From: Hydnum rufescens UP504
Lineage: Eukaryota > Basidiomycota > Agaricomycetes > Cantharellales > Hydnaceae
Reading direction: 5' to 3'
Assembly (NCBI GenBank): GCA_014904985.1
Contig: MU129225.1
Location: forward strand, 15,711 to 50,325
Length of the DNA stretch: 34,615 nucleotides
Shown: positions 25,666 through 34,615 of the stretch, piece after piece
Position numbering within the stretch: the stretch's first letter is position 1
Layout: each line of letters starts with the position of its first letter
Notes under the pieces: model-generated
The model's input: the letters and a program-made list of their open reading frames with translations, nothing else
The model's database searches: none
What the model was told of the DNA's origin: nothing
Position numbers and translations under genes: made by a program

Positions 25666-26415
25666 CGCGATATAACCCGAGTCCAGTCGCGTGATAGTCC
25701 AATTTCGCAGCCCTGAGGGCTTTCATTAAAATGTTGGCCATCATAGTCTCTGTGGGACAATATACCAGGTTGAAAATACTGTCTTTAATCGTCTCGTGGA
25801 TAAAATGAAAATGGATGTCAATACGCTTCGTCCGGGCATGATAATTATCGCCCATCGCAAGTTTCAATGCAGCTTGATTGTCGCAGTACAGGGTTGTGGC
25901 CTTGAGTTGAGTGTGAAACAACTCGGCAATGAGGCTCTGCAGCCAGATGCCTTCTTTGGCAGCCTGCGTTGCAGCGACATATTCTGCCTCAGCCATTGAT
26001 AGCATAATTAGCTCCTGTTTTCAGGAGCTCCAGGAGACCGTTCCTCCATCGATCAGGTAAGCATACCCTGTAATTGCACGGCGATGTTCCTGTGTTGCTC
26101 TGTCCACATCCGTATACCCGAGTAAGTCGTGACTTTTCAATCTGTACGTTAGGCTGATATCTTTTGTGCCTGATAGGTACCATATAGCTCGCTTTGCCAT
26201 TTCCAATGTGTAGGTCCCGGCTGGTCAAGAAATCGCAATAGTGTTGATACCACAAAGGTAATGTCTGGCCTCGTGGCCACAGACGCATACATGAGGCTTC
26301 CTATGGCCTCGCGATATGGGGTCTTCTTCATCCGTTCGATTTCTTCAGGATTCATCATGGGATCCTCTTTTGTGAGTGTGGCCCCGGGTTCCATTGGTGT
26401 ATTTACGAATTTCAA
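25661..26415 (-). pseudogene. Copia RNase H domain (broken)
   Basis: Two main pieces. 26415-26021 holds FVNTPMEPGATL, YREAIGSLMYASVATRPDI and ITGYAYLIDGGTVSWSS, with a frame change near 26150-26290. After an in-frame TGA at 26021 (CGA expected: WSS-R-KQE), 26005-25661 reads MLSMAEAEYVAATQAAKE, YCDNQAALKLA and HARTKRIDIHFHFIHE, ending at the stop just before the polypurine tract. The Asp/Glu residues in GYAYLID, SMAEAEY and DNQAA fit an RNase H active site. The enzyme would degrade the RNA strand of the replication hybrid. Confidence 0.8.
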
Positions 26416-27420
26416 GTCGCCAAAGAGAACTGGGCTACAATTGAATCAATGTATGACTTTTGCAATAATCGGATCGTTCGTAATTCGCGGTCCCATTCGA
26501 TTTTAATGCTGAGTAGCCAGTGAAGTGGCCCTAAGTCGGTAATCGGGTATTTGTCGTTAATCTTCTGCTTGTATTCATCAAGTAATGCCCTCAACGGGCC
26601 TGTAAATGTGCAATCGTCCACATGGATTGCGAGAATGAGCTCCTCCCCATTCACTTGGGTATGGAACACACCCGGATCGGCATGGCTAGCCCTGAAACCG
26701 ATATCATTAAGGGCGCACAAGAGGGAATCATACCAGCATCGCCCGGCCTGTTTGAGACCATATAGGGTCTTCTGTAGTCGTAGAATCGTGTCTTTTTTCT
26801 GGGGTTTATACTCAGGGGGAAATGCATATAGATTTCTTCATTTTCATTGAGTTCACCATTGAGGTATGCGCCATTGAAATCGAAAGAGTCGATATCCCAA
26901 TCATTTCGTGTGGTGAGTGCGATAATCGTTCGAAAACTTGCAAGTCACACGACAGGGGAATACATTTCATAGTAGTCAACTCCAAAGATTTGAGTAAAAC
27001 CACGGGCAACTAGATGTGCCTTGTATTTTAGAATGGTGCCATCGGCTTTCCGTTTGATTTTGAAGACGAGTTTACAATCGACAATGTTTTTGTCGGGTGC
27101 TCTTGGGACTTCTTCCCAAGTTCCAGCATCTTCAATGGTCTTGAGCTCGATATCTATAGCTTGTTTCCATTGTGGCCAATCCATTCGTGACTTGGCCTCT
27201 TCCAGGGATTTTGGATCTCTGTCTATATCTTGAATGGTCGCAAAAGCCACGTCATTAAATTCTATATGATAGATGGCGTCATTTAGGAGAGATGCTGAAT
27301 TCTTGCCGATATTATCACTGCTCCCCCTGACGCCGGGGATCTGAGAGTCAGATTTGTGTGTGTATCCATGAACTGTCCCTTCGCCCTGTGCAAGGTGTTG
27401 CACATATTGAGATGGTTTGG
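26412..27420 (-). pseudogene. Copia reverse transcriptase domain (broken)
   Basis: Starts in the long frame 27946-26945 (WKQAIDIELKTIEDAGTWEEVP, KLVFKIKRKADG, AHLVARGFTQIFGVDYYEMYSPVV), is broken by TGA at 26945 (CGA expected before LASFRT), continues with DSFDFNGAYLNGEL and IYMHFP, where one C of a C-run seems lost (frameshift near 26820), then TLYGLKQAGRCWYDSL and LAIHVDDCTFTG in 26720-26412. VDD is the catalytic box, and DFNGAYLNG holds the first catalytic Asp. Same family as integrase upstream and RNase H downstream. Confidence 0.85.
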
Positions 27421-28741
27421 GGACACGTGTGGAGCGTTGTTCAGGTTCAGCGGGTGGGGTCTGTTTTGGCATAGGAGGGGGTTCGGTGGGGGTAGTTGGC
27501 CTAGAATTTAGGGTTTTGTTGTCATCTGAGTCTTTGGGATCTGGAGAGTTGTTGTTGGTTGGCAGGGGATCTATCCGCAGCCTTGGGCTCGTAACTGGGG
27601 GATCGACAGAAATGTCAATTGTTGAGGTAGTGAATTTTACATTACATTCGACAGAAATTTTGTTCCTTCCCTTCCAGTAAACCCTATGAGCATGTGGGCT
27701 ATCATTATCATAGCCCACCCAGAAGGCCTCATTCGCGCATTCATCAAGTTTTGATCTGGAGTCGTTATGAACCCAGACTCGTTGGCCCCAAATAGGGATA
27801 TTCACGAGGTTCAGCTTTTCCTTTGTAAGCCGTTCGAGTGGCATCATGTGGCCTAAGACACGCGTAGAGGTACAGTTTTTGAGCCAGATGGCCCAATTCA
27901 CAGCCTTGCCCCAGAGATTTTTCGACAATTGGGATTGATGTAACATAGCGCAAGTTCATTCAAGAATCCACCGATTCAGTGATTCAGCAACTCTGTTGTG
28001 CTGGGGAGTATCATGGGTGGTTAATCGGCGCTCTGTGCCCTGATCCCCTAGAAACTTCATGAATGCATGACTTGTGTATTTGCCTCCACGGTCAGATCGA
28101 AGCCATTTAATTTGGACTCTGTGCTGCGTCTTCGCCCAAGCTGTGAAGTCTTTGTAGGCATCGAGTGCCTCATCCTTCGTACGTAATAGTCGAAGCTTTG
28201 TATATCTCATGGCGTCATCTGTAAATGTGATGTAATATGAGTGCCCGCCTAAGGAATTTAGGGGTGATGGCCCCCAAATGTCTGTGTGAATTTCCTTGCC
28301 GAATGAGGAGGTGAGTGGGGCTGTCCGCTCTTTCTTGATGGCCTTCCATGTGGCCTTGGCATACTCGCAGGAGTTGCAGGAAAAATCCTTGATGTCATCA
28401 ATTAGGTCAATGCCCTCAATAACGTTGTTTTTGATAAGCATGCGTATTGTATCGACCGAAATATAGGCCAATCGTCTGTGAAGATCCAAGAGCTTCACCG
28501 TCTCACGTGCAATTGTAGCTGCCAAATTAGCGTGTTCAACTTTGTATAAGCCATTATCGCTGCCAGTGATGCATCCAATAAGGACACCTTTCGGGTTTTT
28601 GATTTTGCACAAGTTTCCGTCGAATAGGACTTTGTGACCCACTTTCATAATTTGGTTTATTGAAATGACTGTTAATCCGAGTTCTGGAGCATGGAGGGCA
28701 TCGCGCAAGATGACTGGGGTGAATTTCCCGTCATTCAGCAC
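27421..28741 (-). pseudogene. Copia integrase domain (broken)
   Basis: 28741-27956: GAG-pre-integrase region with LLDLHRRLAYIS and CNSCEYAK (HHCC-type zinc finger in which the second His appears as Tyr), then HTDIWGP, LRSDRGGKYTS and NRVAESLNRWILE giving the D, D, E catalytic triad. A TGA at 27958-27956 (CGA expected) interrupts before TCAMLHQSQLSKNLWG. The C-terminal part in 27946 onward continues with FWVGYDN and a Pro/Ser/Thr-rich linker (SVDPPVTSPRLR, PTTPTEPPP) into reverse transcriptase. Confidence 0.85.
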
Positions 28742-28780
28742 TTGAATCTTTAAGTCGCTGGCACCAATAGCATGGAATAC

Positions 28781-29094
28781 TCAGTTATTAGCTGCAAGGA
28801 TTGGGTGAGGGTCGATAGGATGGTAATTAATGAATTGCTCCTTATATGGAGACATGTGTCGGGTGGCCCCTGAATCATATATTTCGGCATAAGCAGGGGA
28901 TTTCATCTGTTCGTTCATTGTTGCCGCGATATCTGGCTGTGGCCCAATGGCCTCGATTGTTGCCCATGCCTCAACGTCAGCATGTGCAGCTGCTGAGGTG
29001 CTTTCCTTAGCACCCGTCCTAGAGTTCAGCGATCCATGGGGTCCCTGGCCTTCCTTTCCTCCCCCTTTCACCCAACAGTCCACTTTGAAGTGTC
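28781..29094 (-). pseudogene. Copia gag C-terminus and aspartic protease
   Basis: After the solo LTR the frame resumes at FKVDCW, completing the gag zinc knuckle, then GGGKEGQGP and a spacer, then AEIYDSGATRHMSPY, where DSGA is the aspartic protease active site. A TGA at 28783-28781 (CGA expected, NN-R-VFHAIGASD) separates it from the integrase frame. The protease would cleave the gag-pol polyprotein. Confidence 0.8.
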
Positions 29095-29684
29095 TGTCAG
29101 GGTTCGCCCCCAACTCCAGTCTACTCCGGTCAACTCCGGTCCTCGTCCGCCCACCTCCAGTCCGGTTCTCCACTTATTTCCCTCGCCCAAGTCCACTTTG
29201 CTTCCGGCTTGATTCCGGTTTGACTCCAGTCCAACCCTATCTTGGTTTCATTTCCTTTTCATTTCCCTTTCATTTCCCATTGCTTCCGGTTCACCCCCTG
29301 GCCGAGTTCCTGTTCCTGTTCCTGTTCCTGTCCCCCTTGTAACCACCTCCAGTTTAGCGATCACTCCCCCGTAGTATAGTCATCATGTATAAGTAGTCCG
29401 AGAGCGAAGTCCAGAGACCCCAGCTTTGGTCTCTCAGGATTTCCGCTGTTACTCCGGACTACAGGTCCGAGTATTTTCCAGTTGACTCCGCGAGCTTAAG
29501 GACCGCTGTGCTCGTTTCCGCCTAGTCCCTTCCGGGCTGCTGGATTGCCTCTCCGTCCCCTCCTATCTTCGTTATCTCATTCCTGCCCGGATTCTCTCGG
29601 ACTTAGCCGGACTTACACCGGACTTAGCCGGAATTATCTGTGTTTATATTTGTTTGGTGCTCTCGTCGCAGCGTGGCCCTGACA
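29095..29684 (+). mobile_element. Solo LTR, 590 bp, inside the copia gag zinc knuckle
   Basis: Starts TGTCAGGGTTCG and ends GTGGCCCTGACA, flanked by GTGTC on both sides (29090-29094 and 29685-29689). TG...CA ends with a 5-bp duplication are the mark of an LTR left after recombination. Orientation taken as plus from the TATA-like TGTATAAGTAG near 29384. Contains CTCCGGT and GGACTTAGCCGGA repeats. It splits the zinc knuckle CFNCH...KGH / FKVDCW. Confidence 0.85.
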
Positions 29685-30234
29685 GTGTCCCTTTCAGTGG
29701 CAATTGAAGCACTCAACATCCTTCTTGCTCTTCCTTTGCCCATTGGCATGGAAGGCCTCATCGTTATTCGATTTGGACTTCCCCTTCTTCAGGGTTCGCC
29801 AGTCATACTCATCTGTCATGAGGCGGATTACCAGAGTCAGCGTAATAGACTTGCCACTGAGATCCGTGGCAGCCATAATCGAATTTAACGTATGAGTCGG
29901 GAAGTGATCCCAATAGAATGTTTCCGTATTCTTCATCCAGAATAGTGGCACCCATGGCTGCCAACTGCTCTTTAAGATCGGACAATTTGTCGAAGTGTGC
30001 ACAGACATCGTCATCCACACCGCAGCGAGTATTCTGTAATCGCTTTCGTAAGTCAACCAAAATTAACTTCAACCATCCTTCGTATAAAGCCTGGAGCTGA
30101 TCCCAGACCTCCTTGGCTTTTAGTCCAGCCTTAATCTGGCTGAACACCATATCGGGGACCGAGCTGGCCACAAGTTGCTTAACCATGGCCTCATCCTTCT
30201 TCCATCGAGCCTCTGGCATAAGTCCATCGACCAT
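29685..30234 (-). pseudogene. Copia gag, central part
   Basis: 30252-29809 reads GLMPEARWKKDEAMVKQLVA, VFSQIKAGLKAKEVWDQLQ and a coiled region to GSLPDSYVKF; a frame change near 29880 leads into DEYDWRTLKKGKSK and KDVECFNCH, where a TGA (29696-29694) sits inside the zinc knuckle before KGH. This is the copia gag (nucleocapsid precursor) type common in fungi and plants. Confidence 0.75.
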
Positions 30235-31798
30235 TGTGGAAGATAAAAACATCCAGTATCAGAAAATGTGAATATCCATTGATCCCAGCCATTGGAATGA
30301 TCATGTGACCTATTAAAAAATCTATTACGGCTACACACAGAAATCGAATTCATTCTATAACTCCATCAGTTTTGATCGGAAAGGTACGCCCATATAACTC
30401 TCGGAAAGCCACGATTCATACCTCTCGAATGGTACCAAACACAAGTCGAACAGACCAGAAATGCACTCTCCAGACCAATATTACTGTCAAAATTCGGGAT
30501 TTTCAGTAAAAAACGAATTTCTCCATCAGTTCGCATTCAATCCTCTCGGAACAACCGCTCCTGGAAAGATATAAAAAATCCGCATTCAACGGTACCGAGC
30601 ATGCGAAGAACAGATCGAAACTGAACTCTACAGAACAATATTACTATCAGAATCAACACCCATCAGTAAAAAATGAATTTCTCTGTCAGTTTACACCAGA
30701 TCTGCTCAGAACCACCGCGCCCAGAAAGCTGTTAAAAATCCGCATTGAATGATATTAAGAACGTCTACTACATATGTAAACTGTTGTTTCTGCATCGAAT
30801 CCCATCCCATGCACTTGTCCCATTACCAACCAGCAACAAAAACATCTTAACCACTGGACTACAAACAAATTAATCTCCAAGAACTCGGAAATATCCTTTG
30901 ATTTCATCTTCCATTGCCACAAATAACTTCTAGAACCTCACAGATAAGAAAGATAACACTCCCTTGACTACCCTTTTGTTCTGTTTATGAATGACTCACC
31001 CTCCTTGCAACCACTTTATGAAAGATAACACCTTCTTAGCAACCCTTTTGTTCTGTTCATGAATGACTCACCTATCTTGCAACCACTTTATGAATGACTC
31101 ACCCTCCTTGACAACCCTATTGTTCTCACATATGACTCACCTAGGAGTGAGTCATATTCTTTAAACACAGCCACCTTCAGAAAGGTATAAAAGCTGGTAG
31201 ATTTTCCTGTATCCCCCCATCATCTTCTCACTACTGGAATACACTACTGTCTACAAATCTGCTTGCATCTGAAGAGAGTACTGATCTGAAAAGCCATCTG
31301 GAGCTAAGTCATATACAAGGTTGTTAAGACTAAGTCACTGGAAGCCCACTATGCGAAATACTGAGCCAAGGATAGTTGCAGGACCTAAGGTTAGAGTTGC
31401 TGGACATCCAAGGAAAGGTGAGTGAAAACAAAGTTAAGTCAGAAGAAGAGAGAAACACATTGACATACTAAATCAAGCTTAAACTAGTCCATAACCCTCT
31501 TTAGAATTCGCATTTTGACCAGGAGGACACAAATAGGTACCCACAAATAGCAGTAAACAGTTCAATGCAACACATATAAGCCTTTCACAAGCATCCCACA
31601 ATATATCATTGACTATAGTTAGTCCATACCATCGCCTTACCATCACTGAATACCATACACAACTTGTTAGAGAGTGATCAACCATCAGAGCGAACCAGCC
31701 CATTGAATAAAAACAGAAATACAGTCTCCCATCTACACACTGGCTGAACCAGAGTTTGATTTGACAGTCATTGGAGCTCCCAATCCTTCTTCTATACC
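30235..31798 (+). mobile_element. LTR-like non-coding element, copy 2 (1.56 kb), inside copia gag
   Basis: Full-length match to 14756-16216. It splits gag between ...SDYSAAGT and VDGLMPEARW; the join suggests that only about 3 bp (ACC on the plus strand, 30230-30232 and 31796-31798) are duplicated, though boundaries are uncertain. Three internal repeats of 160 bp (landmark CTCYRTCAGTT at about 30361, 30521 and 30681). Longer than copy 1 mainly because of a duplicated block at about 31010-31110 that adds TGACTCA sites. Minus-strand frame 31703-31479 corresponds to that of copy 1. Confidence 0.75.
30992..31202 (+). promoter_or_regulatory. Putative promoter of LTR-like copy 2: five bZIP-type sites and TATA box
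   Basis: TGACTCA at 30992, 31064, 31095 and 31133, TGAGTCA at 31148, TATAAAA at 31196-31202. Copy 1 has three such sites, so a block duplication has added two here. Confidence 0.5.
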
Positions 31799-31956
31799 GT
31801 ACCAGCAGCGCTATAGTCTGATGTAATCACATCACTCGTAAGGTGCTCAAGGAGCCCTTTTGCATCAAGGGCCCACATAATCCGGTCGTGGTATGTGACC
31901 CAGTTCATACCGTCTGCCGCCAATTTCGTAACCCAAATCTTGAATTCATCGCTCAT
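31799..31956 (-). pseudogene. Copia gag N-terminus
   Basis: ATG at 31956-31954 begins MSDEFKIWVTKLAADGMNW and continues YHDRIMWALDAKGLLEHL to SDYSAAGT, where LTR-like copy 2 cuts in. Start chosen because it is the first ATG after the primer-binding site (76 bp) and the sequence has the usual gag N-terminal look. Confidence 0.75.
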
Positions 31957-32019
31957 AGTGATCTTTTCTAGTGATGGAAAAAATAGGGGGTAAATGTGTT
32001 TCTTTTAAGAGAGCAGCGA

Positions 32020-32032
32020 TGGGCCCATAACC
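32020..32032 (-). promoter_or_regulatory. Primer-binding site complementary to the initiator-tRNA anticodon arm
   Basis: GGTTATGGGCCCA on the minus strand directly follows the 5' LTR. It is the complement of UGGGCCCAUAACC, the anticodon stem-loop of eukaryotic initiator tRNA-Met, the half-tRNA primer known for Drosophila copia and yeast Ty5. Confidence 0.85.
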
Positions 32033-32420
32033 TAGTGAGAGTTATGGTATTCGCGCAAGAACAACTCCCCCTGATTACTAAGCAGGTGAGGACAAATTCA
32101 GTGGATCAGCGAGACTCAAGTTGCCCAGGTGAATTAAGCAGGTGGCGGGAAGAACACACACAGAGAAGTCCTTGAGATTTATGGGGCTCAAGCCTGTCCT
32201 TTATACTATTTACATGAGGCACAGAAACACATAAGATGGGGTAAAATATGGGGTAAAGATGAAGTAAAAGTCCAATAATGGCGGCAAGGAAAAGATCGCC
32301 AGTGAAACCTATCTACAAGATCCTAGATAATCGAGGTCGGTGCTGTTTGCATAGCCCCCTAGGGGTCGCGCTTGTCTCCGACGTCGTATCCGGTCGCTTC
32401 CGTATCCACTCACTCCAACA
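32033..32420 (-). repeat. 5' LTR of the copia element
   Basis: 388 bp, TGTTGGAGTG...CTCTCACTA on the minus strand, preceded (minus sense) by the AATCC duplication. More CpG-rich than the 3' LTR at most differing sites. Confidence 0.9.
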
Positions 32421-32425
32421 GGATT

Positions 32426-33913
32426 CTCGTCATCTACACTGGGTCACACATCCACCATCTGAATGCAAGGTGAGGCAGAATATCCTGGAGCTATCTCGGT
32501 CAACACGGCCATTGAAATGCTCTAGACCGATTTGTTAGAGGAATTTGATACTAATCCACATTGGAAAATATACCGAAGCATCGTCGTCCAAAGGGTCATT
32601 GTCCAGTAGAAGGCAGGGAAATTGAGCGGGCACAACCATTCCGGTTCCAGGTTCATCAGGATCGTCATCGGAATCCTCGGGGCTAATATCATTGTTGTTC
32701 CCAACACCATGACTGGAGAGAAAGACACTAGCACTGGCACCAGCAGCCTATAGACAAAATCAGCATCATTTTCCATATTTCGTGGGAAATGGGATAGAGT
32801 GCTGACCTGTGCTAAATGACAATCAATGGCCCGAATGAATTTCTCTAATCGAAGGATGGCTTTCATCTCGTTCGTCCACAGAGGCACGTTCTCAGGCCAG
32901 AGTCGATTTTCGATGGTGTTTATGGCGCATATTCCACACAAATACAAATCCTTCTGGTCCCCATGAGGTAGATCATCTGACATGTCGAAAGCCCCAAACA
33001 AGGGAGACAGCCATGCGAGCAAGGCATTTTCCAGGCACTGAGGATGCTGATAACTGTTTAGGCTATCTCCGGTTCGAATTTTACGGCCTATGAAATCCAC
33101 TTCCATCGCAATCCAGTGGCTTCTGTTGATGTTCTCGACTAGGAACATCCTGGACAGCTTTTTCTGGGCCACCCTATCGGATATCGATTCCATTGCGGGA
33201 GTTCTACGCTTAAAGACTTGCTTCTGGTGATTTATAATGGTGGTGACGAGATTTGTACCCCCTATTAGCACATCGCTATATCCATCCAAGGTTGCTTTCT
33301 CAGCGACTGCTTCTAGCATCACGTCAATTGAATCGCCATTGACCCATCTCGTTGAGAGGAGAGACGTGAGTTTCCAAATCTGAACTTCACTGCCAATGAG
33401 GTATGAGGAGATACTGCCCTTCCAAGAAATATGACGGAGGCCAAGGGCTTCGCCTCGAAGAGTCTGAAGACGCATGAAGTCAATGTTCCTCTTTGTAGTG
33501 TTTTCGACAGCAAGAAGCCATTCAAATGACGTTCTCCAGTCCGCCAAGATGCTAATTGACGCTGCGACTTGTTGCCAGTAGTCTACAACCCATAGTGGCA
33601 TGTTCTCATTGCTGGGGCTATCTGGATCACATAGTGATTTGGTTCCCAATTTGATTGCCGACTCCAGGTTCCGGGCCACATTATTAACGAGTGACGCCGA
33701 CGGGATTGTGAGGCTGTGAATATATGCCAAGTCCGAGGTTGGCGGGGCAGTCGAGTACCATTGGGAAGCCATATGCGCCGAATGTTGGACGTTCGCCATA
33801 CGGGGAAATGAATATTTTAGCGCGTCCATAACCGACATGCTCGGATCCGGCAGAATTGAACGTGCTTCTGGTGGGGCTTCAAGGCTATTGTGTCCTCTAG
33901 CAGCCATGGGCAT
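32426..33913 (-). pseudogene. Transposon gene, fragment 1: Ulp1-like (C48) cysteine peptidase domain
   Basis: Long minus-strand frame from ATG at 33913. N-terminal region includes NMPLWVVDYWQQV and WRTSFEWLL, then FLSTRWVNGDSIDVMLEAV. The peptidase core reads NRSHWIAMEVDF (catalytic His), GDSLNSY (Asp) and GDQKDLYLCGICAINTIENRLW (Gln and Cys). Spacing and residues fit Ulp1/SENP-type peptidases, which cleave ubiquitin-like modifiers; many fungal DNA transposons carry such a domain. After CHLAQ an intron (GTCAGC...CTATAG, about 32806-32748) leads to an acidic exon (SPEDSDDDPDEPGTG). The remaining exons run to the GGATT site where copia entered. This part has no internal stop before the intron, so it could still look like a gene in an automatic annotation, but its continuation is destroyed. 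Confidence 0.75.
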
Positions 33914-34263
33914 TAAGGATAGTAAAAGTTCACGGAGCGGTCACAATTGCTAGGAAATGAAACTGTACAGTGGGTGGCAATCCAATACAGTAGTACTGTT
34001 CTGGGAAGTAAGAACTAATTGCCCGCCACAAATCGAACTCGCAGTATCAAAAAGTCCTCCTGGATCATATCCCAACAGGCCTCCAGACTAACCAATCACC
34101 CCACAAACCACGGGATTTTGGATCTAGGCAGGTCCCCCTCAAGGGGGCCAAATCCGGGAACCTACCTCCCGGCTGACCCTCGGCCAACATCAAATTTTGG
34201 GACCGGATCCGGGAATTCGCCTCTCGCATAGTCTCAAAATTACCCTCGAAATCCGGGAACTTT
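33914..34263. other. Subterminal region of the large transposon, upstream of its gene
   Basis: About 350 bp between the gene's ATG and the right inverted repeat, presumably holding the promoter. Contains three TCCGGGAA words (34153, 34208, 34252). I see no clear TATA box. No further gene. Confidence 0.5.
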
Positions 34264-34305
34264 GGATCTCGCCTCTAACAGTGCTTGCAGGGGTCCTGTC
34301 TGGTC
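34264..34305 (-). repeat. Right terminal inverted repeat and target duplication of the large transposon
   Basis: Inverted 34-bp repeat 34264-34297 followed by GTCTGGTC (34298-34305). Inside it, TCCGGGAA occurs at 34153, 34208 and 34252, the last two followed within about 15 nt by CGCCTCT; such subterminal repeats are often transposase-binding sites, which is inference here. Confidence 0.9.
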
Positions 34306-34520
34306 GAGGATTAACGTATGGAAAATCGCGGCAAGTTCCGTTGCCTCTATCAACTCTTGGGCTGAAATATTTCATAACTCAGGTAAGGTTCTCCTTCACG
34401 AGATGATGATCGAGATCCAGATAACATTACATCGGTATGCTCGTAAAACCGTGTTGCCGTAGCAGTTAAATCTCCGTCTTGAATGAGGCAGGCCACTCTC
34501 GAGATTGGCCACCTAACATA
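34306..34520. other. Right flank of the large transposon
   Basis: Short unique segment between two transposon copies. The minus-strand reading from about 34370 is open across the transposon insertion point into 13850-13820 for some 30 codons, so the target may have been coding; too short to identify. Confidence 0.3.
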
Positions 34521-34615
34521 AGGACCCCTGCAAGCACTGTTAGAGGCGAGATCCAAGGTTCCCGGATTTTGAGGGTGATTTTGAGATTATGCGAGGGGCA
34601 AATTCCCGGATCCGG
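34521..34615 (+). mobile_element. Left end of another copy of the same DNA transposon (truncated by window end)
   Basis: AGGACCCCTGCAAGCAC at 34521 followed by the complete 34-bp repeat and about 60 bp of subterminal sequence closely matching the right end at 34205-34263 (inverted). Preceded by CTAACATA, the expected target duplication; its partner lies outside the window. Confidence 0.85.

Larger units (their letters stand above)
25266..32420 (-). mobile_element. Ty1/copia retrotransposon, 7.16 kb including two nested insertions
   Basis: LTRs of 388 bp at 32033-32420 (5') and 25266-25653 (3'), target duplication GGATT on both sides (25261-25265 and 32421-32425), primer-binding site at 32032-32020 and polypurine tract at 25665-25654. 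Domain order gag, protease, integrase, reverse transcriptase, RNase H on the minus strand is that of copia elements. Removing the solo LTR (29095-29684) and LTR-like copy 2 (30235-31798) leaves about 5.0 kb, a normal copia size. Coding sequence has several TGA stops and at least one frameshift, so this copy is inactive. By my hand count the LTRs differ at 18 of 388 positions. It interrupts the large transposon's gene between the Ulp1 part and the middle part. Confidence 0.92.
13859..34297 (-). mobile_element. 20.4-kb nested DNA transposon with Ulp1-type gene, 8-bp target duplication
   Basis: Perfect 34-bp terminal inverted repeats (AGGACCCCTGCAAGCAC... at 13859-13892, inverted at 34264-34297) are flanked by identical GTCTGGTC (13851-13858 and 34298-34305). 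Subtracting three inserted elements (about 4.64, 7.16 and 1.46 kb) leaves about 7.2 kb with one minus-strand gene running end to end. An 8-bp duplication is usual for hAT and P-type elements and, as I recall, Zisupton/KDZ-type elements, which in fungi may carry Ulp1 peptidases. Class assignment is inference. The element is dead: its gene has stops and three insertions. It is the container of most of the window's right half. Confidence 0.85.

Noticed and set aside
28947..29342. 131-codon plus-strand frame
   Set aside because: Runs from antisense of the copia protease into the solo LTR; chance frame.
32522..32750. Last 75 codons of the long Ulp1 frame
   Set aside because: They read through an intron (GTCAGC...CTATAG); splicing switches to an acidic exon in another frame.

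Overview
Fungal DNA, most likely an agaricomycete basidiomycete. Gene-like stretches are broken by 50-70 bp introns with fungal splice signals, and the longest gene resembles a transposon-borne Ulp1-peptidase family that I know from Agaricomycetes (recognised from memory, no search run). I see no intact housekeeping gene. The window is a pile of mobile elements, many nested in one another.

Left part (1-13858). Bases 1-2253 are the right arm of a foldback-like element made of tandem units: an exon-end hairpin, then an intron-like segment with its own hairpin. It abuts remains of a second element of the same design but different sequence (about 2254-4330). At 4362-6120 lies a broken gene with motifs of a fungal deaminase-like family, hit by a 146-bp Harbinger-type MITE. 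At 7200-9772 a 1.3-kb block is tandemly repeated. From 9.8 to 13.8 kb I find only weak, partly duplicated coding traces.

Right part (13859-34297). This is one 20.4-kb DNA transposon with 34-bp perfect terminal inverted repeats and an exact 8-bp target duplication (GTCTGGTC). About 7.2 kb is its own sequence. That carries one minus-strand gene running from 33.9 kb (Ulp1-like cysteine peptidase domain) to 14.1 kb, with a possible DDE-like acidic triad and several in-frame stops. Three insertions have blown it apart: a 4.6-kb foldback element (19248-23884) inside an intron, a Ty1/copia retrotransposon (25266-32420, duplication GGATT), and a 1.46-kb LTR-like element (14756-16216). The copia copy is itself hit by a 590-bp solo LTR and by a second copy of the LTR-like element. 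A further copy of the DNA transposon starts at 34521 and leaves the window.

Most interesting system. The foldback elements have arms built from tandem spliceosomal-intron-like modules that read outward from a 0.75-kb central palindrome. Each module has an exon-end hairpin (CCACACACCCGC / GCGGGTGTGTGG, often with a UNCG loop), a donor such as GTGAGT 5-13 nt later, an intronic hairpin (AAAAGAGCAGC / GCTGCTCTTTT), a TACTAAC-type branch site and a TAG/CAG acceptor. Stems vary between modules but pairing is kept. Exon sense strands are strikingly poor in T. The left-hand array repeats the plan with unrelated stem sequences. I do not know a described element like this.

Coding decay is dominated by CGA-to-TGA stops and transition differences, as expected from methyl-cytosine deamination or a RIP-like process.
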